Source: Moraxella osloensis (GTDB taxonomy: Bacteria > Pseudomonadota > Gammaproteobacteria > Pseudomonadales > Moraxellaceae). From it: a stretch of 64,000 nt of DNA. The stretch lies in assembly GCF_001553955.1 (NCBI RefSeq), contig NZ_CP014234.1, forward strand, positions 682,001-746,000, written 5' to 3'. This document shows positions 1 to 9,638 of the stretch, piece after piece; position 1 is the stretch's first letter, and every line of letters begins with the position of its first letter. The notes under the pieces were generated by a model. The model saw only the letters and a program-made list of their open reading frames with translations. It was not told where the DNA came from and searched no databases. The position numbers and the translations under genes are program-made.

Positions 1-130
<130 letters not shown>

Positions 131-286
131 TTATAAATTTTTATTTGTATAAGGTAGTCCAAATTGCTACCACGGTTGCTATCAATTACTTTACCAAGTA
201 CTTAACCAGTTAGATTAAGACCAGGTAAATTAAGACTAAGTAAATTAGCTTTTGGGTAAAAAACGATTGTTTAAAGTAATGACTGA

Positions 287-577
287 TTAACCTTCAATCA
301 CACCCAATACATCACTTTCTTTCATAATCAATAATTCTTCACCATCTACTTTAACCGTTGAGCCGGCATATTGACCAAAGAGTACTTTGTCGCCGACTTT
401 GACATCGAGCGCACGTACATCACCGTTTTCACGGATTTGACCATTACCTACTGCAATGACTTCACCTTGAGACGGTTTTTCTTGGGCGCCGCCTGCTAGC
501 AATAAACCGCCAGCTGTTTTTTGTTCTTCTTCGCTGCGACGCACGACGATACGATCATGTAAAGGACGAATTGCCAT
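287..577 (-). CDS. groES: 10 kDa co-chaperonin GroES
   Basis: This 96-residue protein is the usual GroES length. It starts [14 protein letters not shown] and has the mobile-loop segment around residues 16-34 ([14 protein letters not shown]) that contacts GroEL, then the beta-barrel core. It caps the GroEL ring during ATP-driven protein folding in the cytoplasm. It is the first gene of the groES-groEL pair on the minus strand, with a leader of roughly 180 bases. A sequence resembling a sigma-32 promoter lies at 761-789, so heat-shock induction is likely. Confidence 0.98.
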   Translation of the reverse strand: MAIRPLHDRIVVRRSEEEQKTAGGLLLAGGAQEKPSQGEVIAVGNGQIRENGDVRALDVKVGDKVLFGQYAGSTVKVDGEELLIMKESDVLGVIEG

Positions 578-982
578 AATCTACTCCATAAATTAACTGT
601 TAAATTATTGTTTGAAAGCCGTAGTTAGCTTTGAAAGCTGTGATCAGCTCAGAGGTTGGCTCAAAAGACCCCCTCTATTTTGCCGACCACAAAAAGATGA
701 TAACTATCTGTTTGCATAAATAATCATATGCTTATGACATGTTATCAATTCACTGTCTAACAGTGGGGATGTATGCCAATTTGTTCAAGCAGAAAATTAC
801 GAAATTTTGCAATTTGTTGTCAATTTTTTAACCCCTTCACCCAAATACCTCATAAAGACTGTCGTTTATTGCACAATCACAATCTTTTGTTAACTGGCTT
901 GTATTTGCTTGCCATCAATACTACTGTATGCATACCAAATAGATTTAACCTTATCTGATGAACGTTATTTGATGGATGAAAC
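578..982. other. Intergenic region between groES and a DUF3108 gene
   Basis: This 405-base divergent region holds the groESL leader and heat-shock promoter (761-789). The remainder is AT-rich and must contain the promoter of the plus-strand gene at 983. A 61-codon frame at 773-958 starts inside the heat-shock promoter, lacks a ribosome-binding site and resembles no family, so it is not called as a gene. Confidence 0.6.
761..789 (-). promoter_or_regulatory. Sigma-32-type heat-shock promoter of groESL
   Basis: Read on the minus strand, CTTGAA (789-784) is followed by a 15-base spacer and CCCCACTG (768-761). This is close to the RpoH consensus CTTGAA-N(13-17)-CCCCAT. Transcription would start near 755 and run into groES. 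No CIRCE inverted repeat was seen, which fits RpoH control rather than HrcA control. It is predicted from sequence only. Confidence 0.75.
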
Positions 983-1678
983 ATGAAAAATTCTTTAGTA
1001 AAAAAACTGTTAGTAAGTACTTCACTCGTGTCAGCGATGGCTATCACCGCTATGGCGAATGCAGCAGTTGCCCCTTTTAATGCAACCTATAATTTTAATA
1101 TTGAAGGCAAATACAATGGCACCGCAAGCCGTGTATTGACCCAAACTGGCAATCAGTATTTTTATAACGTTAATGCAAGTGTCGGTAAATTAGCCAGTGC
1201 CAAGCAAACCGCCAATTTTGTGAATGCCAATGGCGCTATCTTACCGGTGAGCGCGTTAACCCAATACAAAATTTTGGGGACGGGTCGTACTACCACATTG
1301 AACTTTAATAATGCAAAAAAACAGCTGGTCACCAATTATAAAGGTCAAAACAAAGTCATTGCTTTGCCACAGCCTGCCTATGATGATTTGAGTTTAGAAA
1401 TTCAAATTCGCGAGGATTTAAAAGCAGGCAAGTTCCGTGGTAAATATTACATGGCAGATCGCAATACAGTTGAAGCGGTGCCCTTTAAAAAATCTGCCGT
1501 GACTCGCATTACCGTGCCAGCGGGTACTTTTGACGTGGTGCGTATCGATCGCGTGCATGATGATAAAGACCGTCAAACCAGTTTTTGGTTAGCCCCAAAA
1601 CTTGATTATCTGCCTGTTAAAGTCGTTCAAAACAATGATGGTAAAAAAATGGAAATGAATTTGGTTAAAGTAAATTAA
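983..1678 (+). CDS. Exported DUF3108 family protein
   Basis: The 231-residue protein has a Sec signal peptide (residues 1-27, KKLL start, hydrophobic core, ANA-A cleavage site), so it is periplasmic or cell-surface. The mature part is a DUF3108 domain: a beta-rich fold with the typical PAYDDLSLEIQIREDL segment in the middle and a C-terminal FWLAPKLDYLPVKV strand pair. DUF3108 proteins are common in proteobacteria but have no established biochemical role; some are thought to be associated with the envelope. The gene stands alone between groES (divergent) and a good rho-independent terminator at 1701-1730. Family assignment is fairly secure and function is unknown. Confidence 0.85.
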   Translation: MKNSLVKKLLVSTSLVSAMAITAMANAAVAPFNATYNFNIEGKYNGTASRVLTQTGNQYFYNVNASVGKLASAKQTANFVNANGAILPVSALTQYKILGTGRTTTLNFNNAKKQLVTNYKGQNKVIALPQPAYDDLSLEIQIREDLKAGKFRGKYYMADRNTVEAVPFKKSAVTRITVPAGTFDVVRIDRVHDDKDRQTSFWLAPKLDYLPVKVVQNNDGKKMEMNLVKVN

Positions 1679-1700
1679 TACTTTGGCATGTTTTGACTCA

Positions 1701-1730
1701 AACACCGATTATATTAATCGGTGTTTTTTT
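1701..1730 (+). terminator. Rho-independent terminator after the DUF3108 gene
   Basis: The 9-bp inverted repeat AACACCGAT / ATCGGTGTT with a short AT loop is followed by a run of seven T, 22 bases after the stop codon. Confidence 0.85.
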
Positions 1731-1955
1731 ATGTTTATGTCACTGTAAATAAAATACGCTATTAGTGACTTATCAGGTCAGAAATTGGCGCTATTTTTGT
1801 AAGCCATAAGTTGTCAAGGCGTAAGTTTTTAACTATTCTTTGTAGGTCCATTGGAAGGCCTCACTATCCTGTCTAAGTTTTTCATACTTTTTAGCAACCT
1901 TTAGCAAGCTCTCCAATTCGCACTATATCAATATCCATGTAAAAGGGAGTATTTC

Positions 1956-2654
1956 ATGTCATTAAGATTGCAATCCTTAACACTCGCTATTGCCAGCATT
2001 TCATTTGCTAGCGCTGCCCAAGCCGCGGGGCTTGACCGTTCAACTCAGCCAAGTTGGGGGTTTACGCAAGATGGCACTTTTGCTTACATCGAACGAATCA
2101 CCATTGACCCATCGATTACTGGCAAAGACAATGCGGCCACCACCCCTTCGCCAACTACGTCTGAAGAAGGTCGCGATATTAACAACATGGCGCTAAACTA
2201 TGATTTTATCAATTATGGGGCAAAAGCAGACGTCAACGATAAAGTCAGTGTGGGTGTGTTTTTTGACCAGCCGTGGGGCGCGGATGTTGAGTTCACCGGC
2301 AATAACAACTTTGTCAATGGTACAGAACAAGCGGCGCTAGCCGCCAAAGCTGCAAAAGCCGCCGCTGCAAAAGCCGCCGCCGCTGCTTATCAAGCAGATC
2401 CCACCAACCAAATACTGGCTTATACCGCACAGCAAGCAGGGGCAGCCTACAATATAGCAAGCAATGTCGCTCAGCATCCTAACGAAGGTACCAACGCCTC
2501 TGTTGATAGTAAAAACTTCACAGGTTTGGTGGGGGTCAAATTTGGCGAAAAAAATAATTGGCAAGTATATGGCGGGCCGGTATTACAAAAATTGGAAGGT
2601 GAGGTGCATTTACGCGGTAAAGCCTACAATTCTACCCAAAGCCTATCACGTTGA
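1956..2654 (+). CDS. Truncated FadL/OmpP1-family outer membrane protein (probable gene remnant)
   Basis: The 232 residues begin with a signal peptide (1-23, cleavage after AQA) followed by AGLDRSTQPSWGF and NYGAKADVNDKVSVGVFFDQPWGADVEF. These are characteristic of the N-terminal hatch and first strands of FadL long-chain fatty-acid porins. Family members have about 400-480 residues; this one stops at 232, so most of the 14-strand barrel is missing. Residues about 128-150 are an alanine/lysine-rich low-complexity insert encoded by repeated GCN/AAA codons. The stop codon lies inside the right arm of the terminator hairpin at 2638-2666, suggesting a deletion joined the gene to its own terminator region. 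A ribosome-binding site (AAGGGAG, near 1943) remains. It is unlikely to make a functional porin. Confidence 0.75.
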   Translation: MSLRLQSLTLAIASISFASAAQAAGLDRSTQPSWGFTQDGTFAYIERITIDPSITGKDNAATTPSPTTSEEGRDINNMALNYDFINYGAKADVNDKVSVGVFFDQPWGADVEFTGNNNFVNGTEQAALAAKAAKAAAAKAAAAAYQADPTNQILAYTAQQAGAAYNIASNVAQHPNEGTNASVDSKNFTGLVGVKFGEKNNWQVYGGPVLQKLEGEVHLRGKAYNSTQSLSR

Positions 2655-2666
2655 TAGGCTTTTTTT
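2638..2666 (+). terminator. Terminator overlapping the end of the truncated fadL-like gene
   Basis: A perfect 11-bp stem (AAAGCCTATCA / TGATAGGCTTT) with loop CGT is followed by seven T. It contains the last codons and the stop of the preceding reading frame, and it separates that frame from the convergent LysR gene. Confidence 0.8.
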
Positions 2667-2677
2667 ATGTCCATCCA

Positions 2678-3568
2678 TTAATCGCGATGTTTACCATCCA
2701 TCTCCAATCCTAACATGTCAAGCAAGGCTGCCATGCTTGCAGATACCGTGATATTGGGGTTAGTGACCAACCCCAAATAGCGTTGTAACTCAACGGGGGT
2801 ATCCATATTAATCGGCTGTAAATCTTGATTGACTAACGTTTGCGGTAACACTGACCACCCTAGCCCAACCGATACCAACATACGAATCGATTCTAGTGGA
2901 TTGGTGCTCATCGTGGCATACGGTTTTAAGTTATATTTGGCAAATTCAGCCAAAGTGATTTGACTGGTAAAGGTATTGGCGGCGGGTAGAATCGCTGGAT
3001 AGTTGGCCAATTGTTCAAGCGTCACGTTCATTTTATGCGCCAGTGGCGATAAAATGCCGGTCACAAAATGCAGCGGATCTGACCATAGCATATGATAATT
3101 TAGACGTTTATCATACACAGGGGGTAGCGTTAAAAAAGCCAATGACAAGTCGCCATCAAGGACGGCTTTATGCGCTTGCTCAGAATCGACAAAATGCACT
3201 TCAAGCTGTACCGCAGGATAGCTTTGGATAAATTGTTTGAGGACAGCTGGCAGATGATGTAAGCCAATATGATGACTGGTACCGATAATCAGTTTGCCTG
3301 ATACCGTTTGCTGGCGGTTTTTAAGATTAATTTTTAGATTATCGTAATCATCTAGCCAGCGTTTGGCATGGGGTATCAAGTCATGCGCCGCTTGGGTTGG
3401 GATAATACCACGACCCACAGTATCAAAAAGGGTGACATCAAATTCGTCTTCTAAGTTTTTGATACGCTTACTTACTGCAGGCTGTGTAATAAATAATTTA
3501 TCAGCCGCCTGCGAGATACTACCTGTTTGCATAACCGCTAAAAAAGTATTTAAATTTGTGGTATTCAT
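2678..3568 (-). CDS. LysR-family transcriptional regulator
   Basis: The 296-residue protein has an N-terminal winged helix-turn-helix (about 1-60; SISQAADKLFITQPAVSKRIKNLE) and a periplasmic-binding-protein-like effector domain from about 90 to the end, the standard LysR plan and length. It is transcribed divergently from leuC across a 247-bp AT-rich spacer, the classic arrangement for a LysR protein acting on its neighbour. A role in controlling leuCD is therefore plausible, but neither effector nor target is shown by sequence. The gene ends 24 bases from the stop of the convergent fadL remnant. Confidence 0.9.
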   Translation of the reverse strand: MNTTNLNTFLAVMQTGSISQAADKLFITQPAVSKRIKNLEDEFDVTLFDTVGRGIIPTQAAHDLIPHAKRWLDDYDNLKINLKNRQQTVSGKLIIGTSHHIGLHHLPAVLKQFIQSYPAVQLEVHFVDSEQAHKAVLDGDLSLAFLTLPPVYDKRLNYHMLWSDPLHFVTGILSPLAHKMNVTLEQLANYPAILPAANTFTSQITLAEFAKYNLKPYATMSTNPLESIRMLVSVGLGWSVLPQTLVNQDLQPINMDTPVELQRYLGLVTNPNITVSASMAALLDMLGLEMDGKHRD

Positions 3569-3727
3569 CTTTCCCCCAAAACTAAAACCCTACCATTTGA
3601 TATAAATAAAAGTTTCATTCTTTAAAAAATACATTAAATAAGATTATAAGACAACGTTTGCCCAAATACAATTTATTTAATCGCCCAATACATTCCTAAA
3701 ATTTTTATAAAATATAAAAATCATCAA

Positions 3728-3756
3728 TTAAAATTATCATTTTTCTTTGTTATAAT
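3728..3756 (+). promoter_or_regulatory. Predicted sigma-70 promoter of leuCD
   Basis: TTAAAA (3728-3733), a 17-base spacer and a perfect TATAAT (3751-3756) lie 60 bases upstream of the leuC start, in the divergent LysR-leuC spacer. The -10 box is strong and the -35 box is weak, as expected for an activated promoter. Confidence 0.5.
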
Positions 3757-3815
3757 GGCGTTATTGTTTACCCGATTACTACGCCCTTTTATAAAAAAAC
3801 CATAGGATATGTGTC

Positions 3816-5234
3816 ATGGCAGCGCAAACGCTTTATGATAAACTTTGGCAAGATCACTTAGTCAATCAACGAGACGACGGTTCTAGTCTTATCTATATCG
3901 ACCGTCATTTATTACACGAAGTCACAAGCCCACAAGCATTTGAAGGCTTGTCATTGGCCAATCGTGACCCTTGGCGTTTGTCAGCAAACGTCGCCACCCC
4001 TGACCATAATGTCCCAACAGTGGCAAGCGAGCGTAAAGAAGGGGTGGCAGGCATTAAAGATGACGTCTCTCGCTTGCAAGTAGCCACACTCGATGAAAAC
4101 TGTGCCAAATTTAATATCACTGAATTTACCATCAATGACGTGCGCCAAGGCATTGTGCATGTGGTAGGCCCAGAACAAGGTTTGGTATTACCTGGGATGA
4201 CCGTGGTATGTGGCGACTCACATACCGCAACCCATGGTGCGTTAGGCTGTCTTGCCCACGGCATCGGTACCAGTGAAGTTGAGCATGTATTGGCAACACA
4301 GTGTCTTGTGCAAACCAAGATGAAAAATATGCTTATCAAAGTCGATGGAAAATTGGGTGAAGGTGTCACCCCCAAAGACGTGGTACTAGCGATTATTGCA
4401 AAAATCGGCACCGCGGGCGGGACAGGCTACGCCATTGAATTTGCAGGCGATGTGTTCCGTGACATGAGCATGGAAGGAAGAATGACCGTGTGTAATATGG
4501 CGATTGAAGCGGGCGCACGCGTTGGCATGGTAGCCGTTGATGACACCACGATTGAATACGTCAAAGGTCGTCCCTATGCGCCTACCGGTGAAATGTGGGA
4601 TAAAGCCGTGGCTTACTGGCAAACCCTGCATTCAGATGCTGATGCCGTGTTTGATACCGTCATTGAAATGGCAGGCGCGGACATCGCACCCCAAGTATCT
4701 TGGGGCACATCCCCTGAGATGGTGGTGGATATCAGCGCAAACGTCCCTACCCTAGATATGGCAAAAGATGATGTCCAAAAAGAAGCTTGGACACGCGCCT
4801 ATGAGTATATGGGTTTGACCCCAGGTCAACCGGTCACTGACATCAAAGTCGATCGGGTGTTTATCGGCTCTTGTACCAACTCGCGTATTGAAGATATCCG
4901 CGCGGCAGCGGCGGTTATCAAAGGTCGTAGAGTCGCAGATAGCGTCAAAGAAGCGATTGTGGTGGCCGGTTCTGGGTTGGTTAAACAACAGGCAGAAAGC
5001 GAAGGGCTGGATAAAATCTTTACCGCAGCGGGTTTTGAATGGCGAGAGCCAGGCTGCTCGATGTGCCTCGCCATGAACGCGGATAAATTGCAGCCAAAAG
5101 AACATTGCGCCAGTACCTCCAATCGTAACTTTGAAGGCCGTCAAGGCAATGGCGGACGCACCCATTTGGTCAGCCCTGCGATGGCAGCTGCCGCGGCATT
5201 AGCCGGTCATTTTGTTGACGTGAGAAATTATTAA
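3816..5234 (+). CDS. leuC: 3-isopropylmalate dehydratase large subunit
   Basis: The 472-residue protein matches the length of bacterial LeuC. It isomerises 2-isopropylmalate to 3-isopropylmalate in leucine biosynthesis, as a heterodimer with LeuD. The aconitase-type [4Fe-4S] ligands are visible: Cys353 in [12 protein letters not shown], and Cys414 and Cys417 in [11 protein letters not shown]. Other conserved blocks include [13 protein letters not shown] and the C-terminal [17 protein letters not shown]. The start ATG follows an AGGATA-type ribosome-binding site. leuD begins 9 bases downstream, so the two are co-transcribed. Confidence 0.98.
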   Translation: MAAQTLYDKLWQDHLVNQRDDGSSLIYIDRHLLHEVTSPQAFEGLSLANRDPWRLSANVATPDHNVPTVASERKEGVAGIKDDVSRLQVATLDENCAKFNITEFTINDVRQGIVHVVGPEQGLVLPGMTVVCGDSHTATHGALGCLAHGIGTSEVEHVLATQCLVQTKMKNMLIKVDGKLGEGVTPKDVVLAIIAKIGTAGGTGYAIEFAGDVFRDMSMEGRMTVCNMAIEAGARVGMVAVDDTTIEYVKGRPYAPTGEMWDKAVAYWQTLHSDADAVFDTVIEMAGADIAPQVSWGTSPEMVVDISANVPTLDMAKDDVQKEAWTRAYEYMGLTPGQPVTDIKVDRVFIGSCTNSRIEDIRAAAAVIKGRRVADSVKEAIVVAGSGLVKQQAESEGLDKIFTAAGFEWREPGCSMCLAMNADKLQPKEHCASTSNRNFEGRQGNGGRTHLVSPAMAAAAALAGHFVDVRNY

Positions 5235-5243
5235 GGTAGAACT

Positions 5244-5894
5244 ATGAAAAAATATACCCTTGAGCAAGGCATTGTCTGCCCATTAGATCGCTCAAATGTG
5301 GACACTGACCAAATCATTCCAAAACAATTTTTGAAATCTATCAAACGTACAGGATTTGGTGCCAATTTATTTGATGAATGGCGTTATTTGGACGAGGGCT
5401 ATCCTGGTCAAGACAACAGCAAACGCCCCATTAACCCTGACTTTATTTTAAATCAGCCCCGTTATCAAGGTGCTAACATTTTGCTTGCACGTAAAAACTT
5501 TGGCTGTGGTTCAAGCCGTGAGCATGCCCCTTGGGCACTCGAAGAATATGGTTTTCGAACGGTGATTGCGCCAAGTTTTGCCGATATTTTCTACAATAAC
5601 TGCTTTAAAAATGGCATGTTGCCAGTGATTTTAAGTGAAGATGCGGTCAGTGAATTGTTTGCCGAATGTTTTGCCCAAGATGGCTATCAATTAACCGTGG
5701 ATTTAGAAAAACAGCAAGTGATTTCACCCTCAGGTAAAAGCTATGCGTTTGACGTCGATGAATTCCGTAAGCACTGTCTGCTCAACGGTTTAGACGATAT
5801 TGGTCTGACATTACAGCAAGCTGATAGCATCAAAGCGTATGAAGAGAACGCCAAACAATCTCGCCCTTGGGTATTTGGCACAGGGGCGGCTTAA
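5244..5894 (+). CDS. leuD: 3-isopropylmalate dehydratase small subunit
   Basis: At 216 residues this is the long (proteobacterial) LeuD form and the partner of LeuC in the isomerase. Diagnostic blocks are [15 protein letters not shown] near residue 20 and [15 protein letters not shown] near residue 90. The ribosome-binding site AAGGTAG overlaps the leuC stop codon, indicating translational coupling. leuB is not adjacent: a lipoprotein gene lies between. Confidence 0.98.
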   Translation: MKKYTLEQGIVCPLDRSNVDTDQIIPKQFLKSIKRTGFGANLFDEWRYLDEGYPGQDNSKRPINPDFILNQPRYQGANILLARKNFGCGSSREHAPWALEEYGFRTVIAPSFADIFYNNCFKNGMLPVILSEDAVSELFAECFAQDGYQLTVDLEKQQVISPSGKSYAFDVDEFRKHCLLNGLDDIGLTLQQADSIKAYEENAKQSRPWVFGTGAA

Positions 5895-6196
5895 AGTGCT
5901 GCTTGCTTAGGTAAATATACACTGTTAGGAGCGTTTCATCATTGATGATTTATCATTGAGAGCTTATCCATCATTTATCCCAGCCTGTGTACAAGCCGTG
6001 TCTAAAGAGGCATTTTTTGACAAAGGCATTTTTTGACAAAGGTTGGCATATTGGTTATGTTAGTCACATTTTAGCCTGCCTATGACTGTGTTTAAATCAT
6101 GGCATCATCCGCCTTGGTTATCATCATCTAACTGTGGCAGGCACCCTGTTACTGCAATTTTTTAATTGCTTTTTTTGATTTGAGGGAATAACGACC
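5895..6196 (+). other. leuD to lipoprotein spacer
   Basis: This 302-base spacer has no convincing gene or terminator. It contains a perfect 16-bp tandem duplication (GGCATTTTTTGACAAA, 6009-6040). Another short similarity (TTGATGATTTATCATTGA) occurs near 5942. Confidence 0.5.
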
Positions 6197-6835
6197 ATGA
6201 TGTTTACGAAGCGCTTTTTTCGCCCTGACTGTTTGCCTGTTGTAGCCATTGCGATTTGTTCAGCGGTGGCGTTATCCGGCTGTCAATCAATGACAAATCA
6301 GCCGAGCGCACGCGCCAAACACCCACTGGTAACAGCGCCGCAACCGATTGCTGCAGGCAAAAGCACCCTAAAATGCACAGGCGTTTATGCCTGTGAAATC
6401 AATCGTATTGGCACATTGGCAGTTATTAATCAATCGACTCACACCCCGAGCGCTACCCTTGGCAACCATAGCCAAGTTGCCAGCCCTGTGACCGTCACAC
6501 CCTTGATGAGTAAGCCGCAGAGCAAGTCTACTATGCCAAACTACTTGGTAAGTTTTCCGAGTGGTCAGCACATGGTTGCCACCCGTTTTTATTTGGATGA
6601 GGACTTGACGACGGCTGAAAGTTTTAGTTTTATCCATCGTTTTGAAAGCGGTAAACGCTATGAGCTCAAAGCCTACCGCCAAATTCAAAAGACCGATTAT
6701 AGTTTACTAGCGCAGTCTGCCCCAACGCCCCTGTGTATTGACTTGTATGAAAATGCCAAACTTACCAATCGATGGTGTAAAAAACCCAATCAGCAAGGCG
6801 CTTTATCGAATGAATTTATCAAGATTGCTTTATAA
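6197..6835 (+). CDS. Predicted lipoprotein between leuD and leuB
   Basis: The 212-residue protein has a lipoprotein signal peptide: a basic N-terminus, a hydrophobic stretch and the lipobox LSGC with the acylated Cys at residue 29. A Ser/Thr/Pro-rich linker follows, then a compact domain (about 105-212) with two further cysteine regions (CTGVYACE near 55-62; LCID and RWCKKP near the C-terminus) that could form disulphides. I do not recognise the family. The ribosome-binding site is GAGGGAA at 6182. It lies in the same direction between leucine genes, but nothing in the sequence ties it to leucine synthesis. Confidence 0.8.
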   Translation: MMFTKRFFRPDCLPVVAIAICSAVALSGCQSMTNQPSARAKHPLVTAPQPIAAGKSTLKCTGVYACEINRIGTLAVINQSTHTPSATLGNHSQVASPVTVTPLMSKPQSKSTMPNYLVSFPSGQHMVATRFYLDEDLTTAESFSFIHRFESGKRYELKAYRQIQKTDYSLLAQSAPTPLCIDLYENAKLTNRWCKKPNQQGALSNEFIKIAL

Positions 6836-6980
6836 ATGCCCCTAAAAGCTTTACTTACAAAAGCTTTATCCAACAAAGCGCCATTCAATAACGCCTGATT
6901 CGATTATTTTTTAGAAACTAGCAAAATTTTAAAAGCTGAATTGTCAGCACAAAGTTGTAGATTAACGTGAAGGAAGTAAC

Positions 6981-8051
6981 ATGACTAAACAAATCGCCGT
7001 ATTAGAAGGTGATGGTATTGGCCCTGAAATCATTGGACAAGCTGTCAAAGTATTGGACAAATTAATCGAGCAAGGCTTAGACGCTCGCTATGAGTATGGG
7101 CTGTTAGGTGGCGCCGCGTATGATGTGCATGGCTCACCCTATCCAGAAGCTACCCAAAATTTGTGCCGCAAGGCTGATGCGGTATTGCTCGGTGCTGTCG
7201 GCGGCCCACAGTATGACAACCTTGAACGCTCAGTGCGCCCAGAGCGTGGATTACTGGCGATTCGTAAAGACTTAAATCTATTTGCCAATCTTCGCCCAGC
7301 CATTCTTTACCCAGAGCTTGCCAATGCCTCAACTTTAAAACCTGAGGTGGTATCTGGCTTAGATATTTTGATTGTCCGTGAGCTCACCGGCGATATTTAT
7401 TTTGGTGAGCCACGCGGTATTCGCACGCTTGAGAACGGCGAAAAAGAAGGCTACAACACCATGAAATACAGCGAATCAGAAATTCGCCGTATTGCCAAAG
7501 TCGCTTTTGAAGCGGCGCAAAAACGCGGTAAAAAACTCTGCTCAGTTGATAAAGCCAACGTACTTGAGACCACAGAGTTTTGGAAGCAAATTTTCACTGA
7601 AGTCGCTGCCCAATACCCAGATGTTGAATTGTCTCACATGTATGTCGACAATGCAGCGATGCAGCTGGTCAAAGCCCCAAAACAGTTTGATGTGATTGCC
7701 ACCGGCAATATTTTTGGCGATATTTTGTCAGATCAAGCCTCGATGCTGACTGGCTCTATTGGTATGCTACCATCCGCGAGCTTAAATGACACAGGCAAAG
7801 GGCTATATGAACCATCGCATGGCTCTGCCCCTGATATTGCAGGTCAAAATAAAGCCAACCCATTGGCAACCATTTTGTCATTGGCGATGCTGTTACGTTA
7901 TAGCCTCAATGATGAAGCCCGTGCCACACAGGTTGAGCAAGCAGTGCAAAAAGTATTACAGCAAGGGTTACGCACAGGCGATATCTTTGAACAAGGCACC
8001 ACGCTGGTTTCTTGTTCAGACATGGGGGATGCGGTCATCGCTAACTTATAA
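6981..8051 (+). CDS. leuB: 3-isopropylmalate dehydrogenase
   Basis: The 356-residue enzyme of the isocitrate/isopropylmalate dehydrogenase family oxidises and decarboxylates 3-isopropylmalate with NAD+ in leucine biosynthesis. The sequence shows the N-terminal [10 protein letters not shown] motif, the [24 protein letters not shown] substrate loop in two parts, and the [25 protein letters not shown] metal/cofactor region. Length is normal. It has a good ribosome-binding site (GAAGGAAG) and is followed by a terminator at 8084-8118, so it probably closes the leu cluster. Confidence 0.98.
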   Translation: MTKQIAVLEGDGIGPEIIGQAVKVLDKLIEQGLDARYEYGLLGGAAYDVHGSPYPEATQNLCRKADAVLLGAVGGPQYDNLERSVRPERGLLAIRKDLNLFANLRPAILYPELANASTLKPEVVSGLDILIVRELTGDIYFGEPRGIRTLENGEKEGYNTMKYSESEIRRIAKVAFEAAQKRGKKLCSVDKANVLETTEFWKQIFTEVAAQYPDVELSHMYVDNAAMQLVKAPKQFDVIATGNIFGDILSDQASMLTGSIGMLPSASLNDTGKGLYEPSHGSAPDIAGQNKANPLATILSLAMLLRYSLNDEARATQVEQAVQKVLQQGLRTGDIFEQGTTLVSCSDMGDAVIANL

Positions 8052-8083
8052 TCTTTGATTAGCCTAATTTTTACCCTGCATTA

Positions 8084-8118
8084 AAGGCAGTGTTAGCTGG
8101 TCTAACCTGCCTTTTTTT
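8084..8118 (+). terminator. Terminator after leuB
   Basis: The stem AAGGCAG-T-GTTAG pairs with CTAAC-CTGCCTT around a CTGGT loop, with one bulged base, followed by seven T. Confidence 0.85.
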
Positions 8119-8219
8119 ATGGCATTTTTGCCAACATTTTTTTGAAAAATTTGTAAAATCCTGCTTATCTTCAACCGAGTTTTGTTATAGTATGCCATTA
8201 TCGTTTCTCTAAAACCTCG

Positions 8220-9587
8220 ATGACCTTCCATCCTCACTTGCTAAATTTTTCTCAAAATTCAATGCCTATGTTTTCTCATTATAAAATCGCACCTTGGTTC
8301 ACAAGCGTGCTGCTTGTTATCAGTTTATCTGCCTGTCAACAGTCACCCAATCAAGCGATAGATGTACCCACAGTTGCGACAGCAAGTACCACAGCAAATA
8401 CTGCAGCTGGCACAACCGCAAGTGTCGCTGCCTCTTCGCCTGCCCCAACGCTAAAAGCCAATGTCAGTCAACAGTTTATTGGCACAAGCTTGGTGCAGCA
8501 ACGACTGAAACAAGCCTTGCCAGAGATTGCCTACACCACTGATAATTTACCCATGGTTGCCCAGCAAGTGAACCAAGTGAGTTGGTCACCAATAGGCGCT
8601 ATTGAATTAAAAGCCATGCCTGCCTCTGCGGTGGTGGCGTCACAAGCCGCATCAACCGCATCTGCTTCAACGACCCAATCTGCATCGGGTTTTCAATCAA
8701 CTATTGACTATACTGCGCTCAAACAATCAACGAATGACAATTCGTCAACCGTGGCTAACAAAGACGCGTTACCATCAAAACAAGTGTCAATTACCCCTGA
8801 TGAACTGCTGGTATTTAAGACCCAAGCACTGCTTAACTGGCATGGGCATAGTGTGGGTGCGGTGACAGGGACAATGAATAAAAATACCATCAAAGCGATG
8901 CAGATTTTTCAGCAAAAGCACAATCTGCCCGTAACCACCACGATGGATGAAGCCACCTGGGCGGCGTTAACCAGCAACGAGACGTTAAATAAGCAGCCGA
9001 TTTTTATCAATTATCAGCTAACGCGCGATGATTTGGTGATTACCAAAGCGCCCAAAGACATGCAATACAAATCAGCGCGTGAAGCGGTGGCTGAAAAATT
9101 TCATATGAGCCAAAAACTGGTAAGTCGATTGAACCCCACCACGCCACTCACAGCGGGTAACATTATCACTGTCTACAATCCTTATCAGCCCAATATGACG
9201 GAAGTGACCAAGGTTGTGAGCGATAAAAAGAAAAACATCTTGTACGCCTATGCTGCTAGTGGTGAGCTCGTTGCAAGCTACCCGACAACAGTAGGCTCTA
9301 ATTACACCCCGTCACCGTCTGGCAGTTTAAAAGTTAAAAATCGGGTATTGAACCCCACCTATAATACTGATTTTTCTTCCAAAGAAAAGTGGCTGCCACC
9401 AGGACCTAACAATCCTGTGGGCCGCGCTTGGATTGGGTTATCAAAACGGGGTTATGGCATTCATGGCTCGCCTGAGCCTGAGTTAATTAGCGCGCAAAAA
9501 TCACACGGTTGTGTGCGTTTGACCAATTGGGATGCCCTAAGTCTGTATGGCACGATAGCCGATGGCGCAGACGTGGTATTTGAATAA
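8220..9587 (+). CDS. L,D-transpeptidase (YkuD) lipoprotein with peptidoglycan-binding domain
   Basis: The 455-residue protein begins with a lipoprotein signal (VLLVISLSACQQ; lipobox LSAC). A long Ala/Ser/Thr-rich linker follows, then a PG_binding_1 domain (about residues 195-252, ending TTMDEATWAAL) and a C-terminal YkuD catalytic domain. The active-site pattern is present: His415 in HGSPEPEL, and Cys431 in SHGCVRL followed by Arg433. Such enzymes form 3-3 cross-links in peptidoglycan or attach proteins to it in the periplasm. The start is uncertain because no candidate has a clear ribosome-binding site; ATG codons at 8262 and 8268 would give a shorter, more typical signal peptide. Confidence 0.9.
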   Translation: MTFHPHLLNFSQNSMPMFSHYKIAPWFTSVLLVISLSACQQSPNQAIDVPTVATASTTANTAAGTTASVAASSPAPTLKANVSQQFIGTSLVQQRLKQALPEIAYTTDNLPMVAQQVNQVSWSPIGAIELKAMPASAVVASQAASTASASTTQSASGFQSTIDYTALKQSTNDNSSTVANKDALPSKQVSITPDELLVFKTQALLNWHGHSVGAVTGTMNKNTIKAMQIFQQKHNLPVTTTMDEATWAALTSNETLNKQPIFINYQLTRDDLVITKAPKDMQYKSAREAVAEKFHMSQKLVSRLNPTTPLTAGNIITVYNPYQPNMTEVTKVVSDKKKNILYAYAASGELVASYPTTVGSNYTPSPSGSLKVKNRVLNPTYNTDFSSKEKWLPPGPNNPVGRAWIGLSKRGYGIHGSPEPELISAQKSHGCVRLTNWDALSLYGTIADGADVVFE

Positions 9588-9611
9588 GTTTATATTGTAT
9601 AGGCGTCAACT

Positions 9612-9636
9612 AAACACCCCGAAATCTGGGGTGTTT
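9612..9636. terminator. Hairpin between convergent ldt and small basic protein genes
   Basis: The 9-bp stem AAACACCCC / GGGGTGTTT has a 7-base loop but only a weak T-tract on either side. It lies between two convergent genes and is probably a shared terminator. Confidence 0.6.
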
Positions 9637-9638
9637 GG

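Noticed and set aside
773..958. 61-codon plus-strand frame upstream of the DUF3108 gene
   Set aside because: Its start lies inside the groESL heat-shock promoter, it has no ribosome-binding site and no recognisable protein features.
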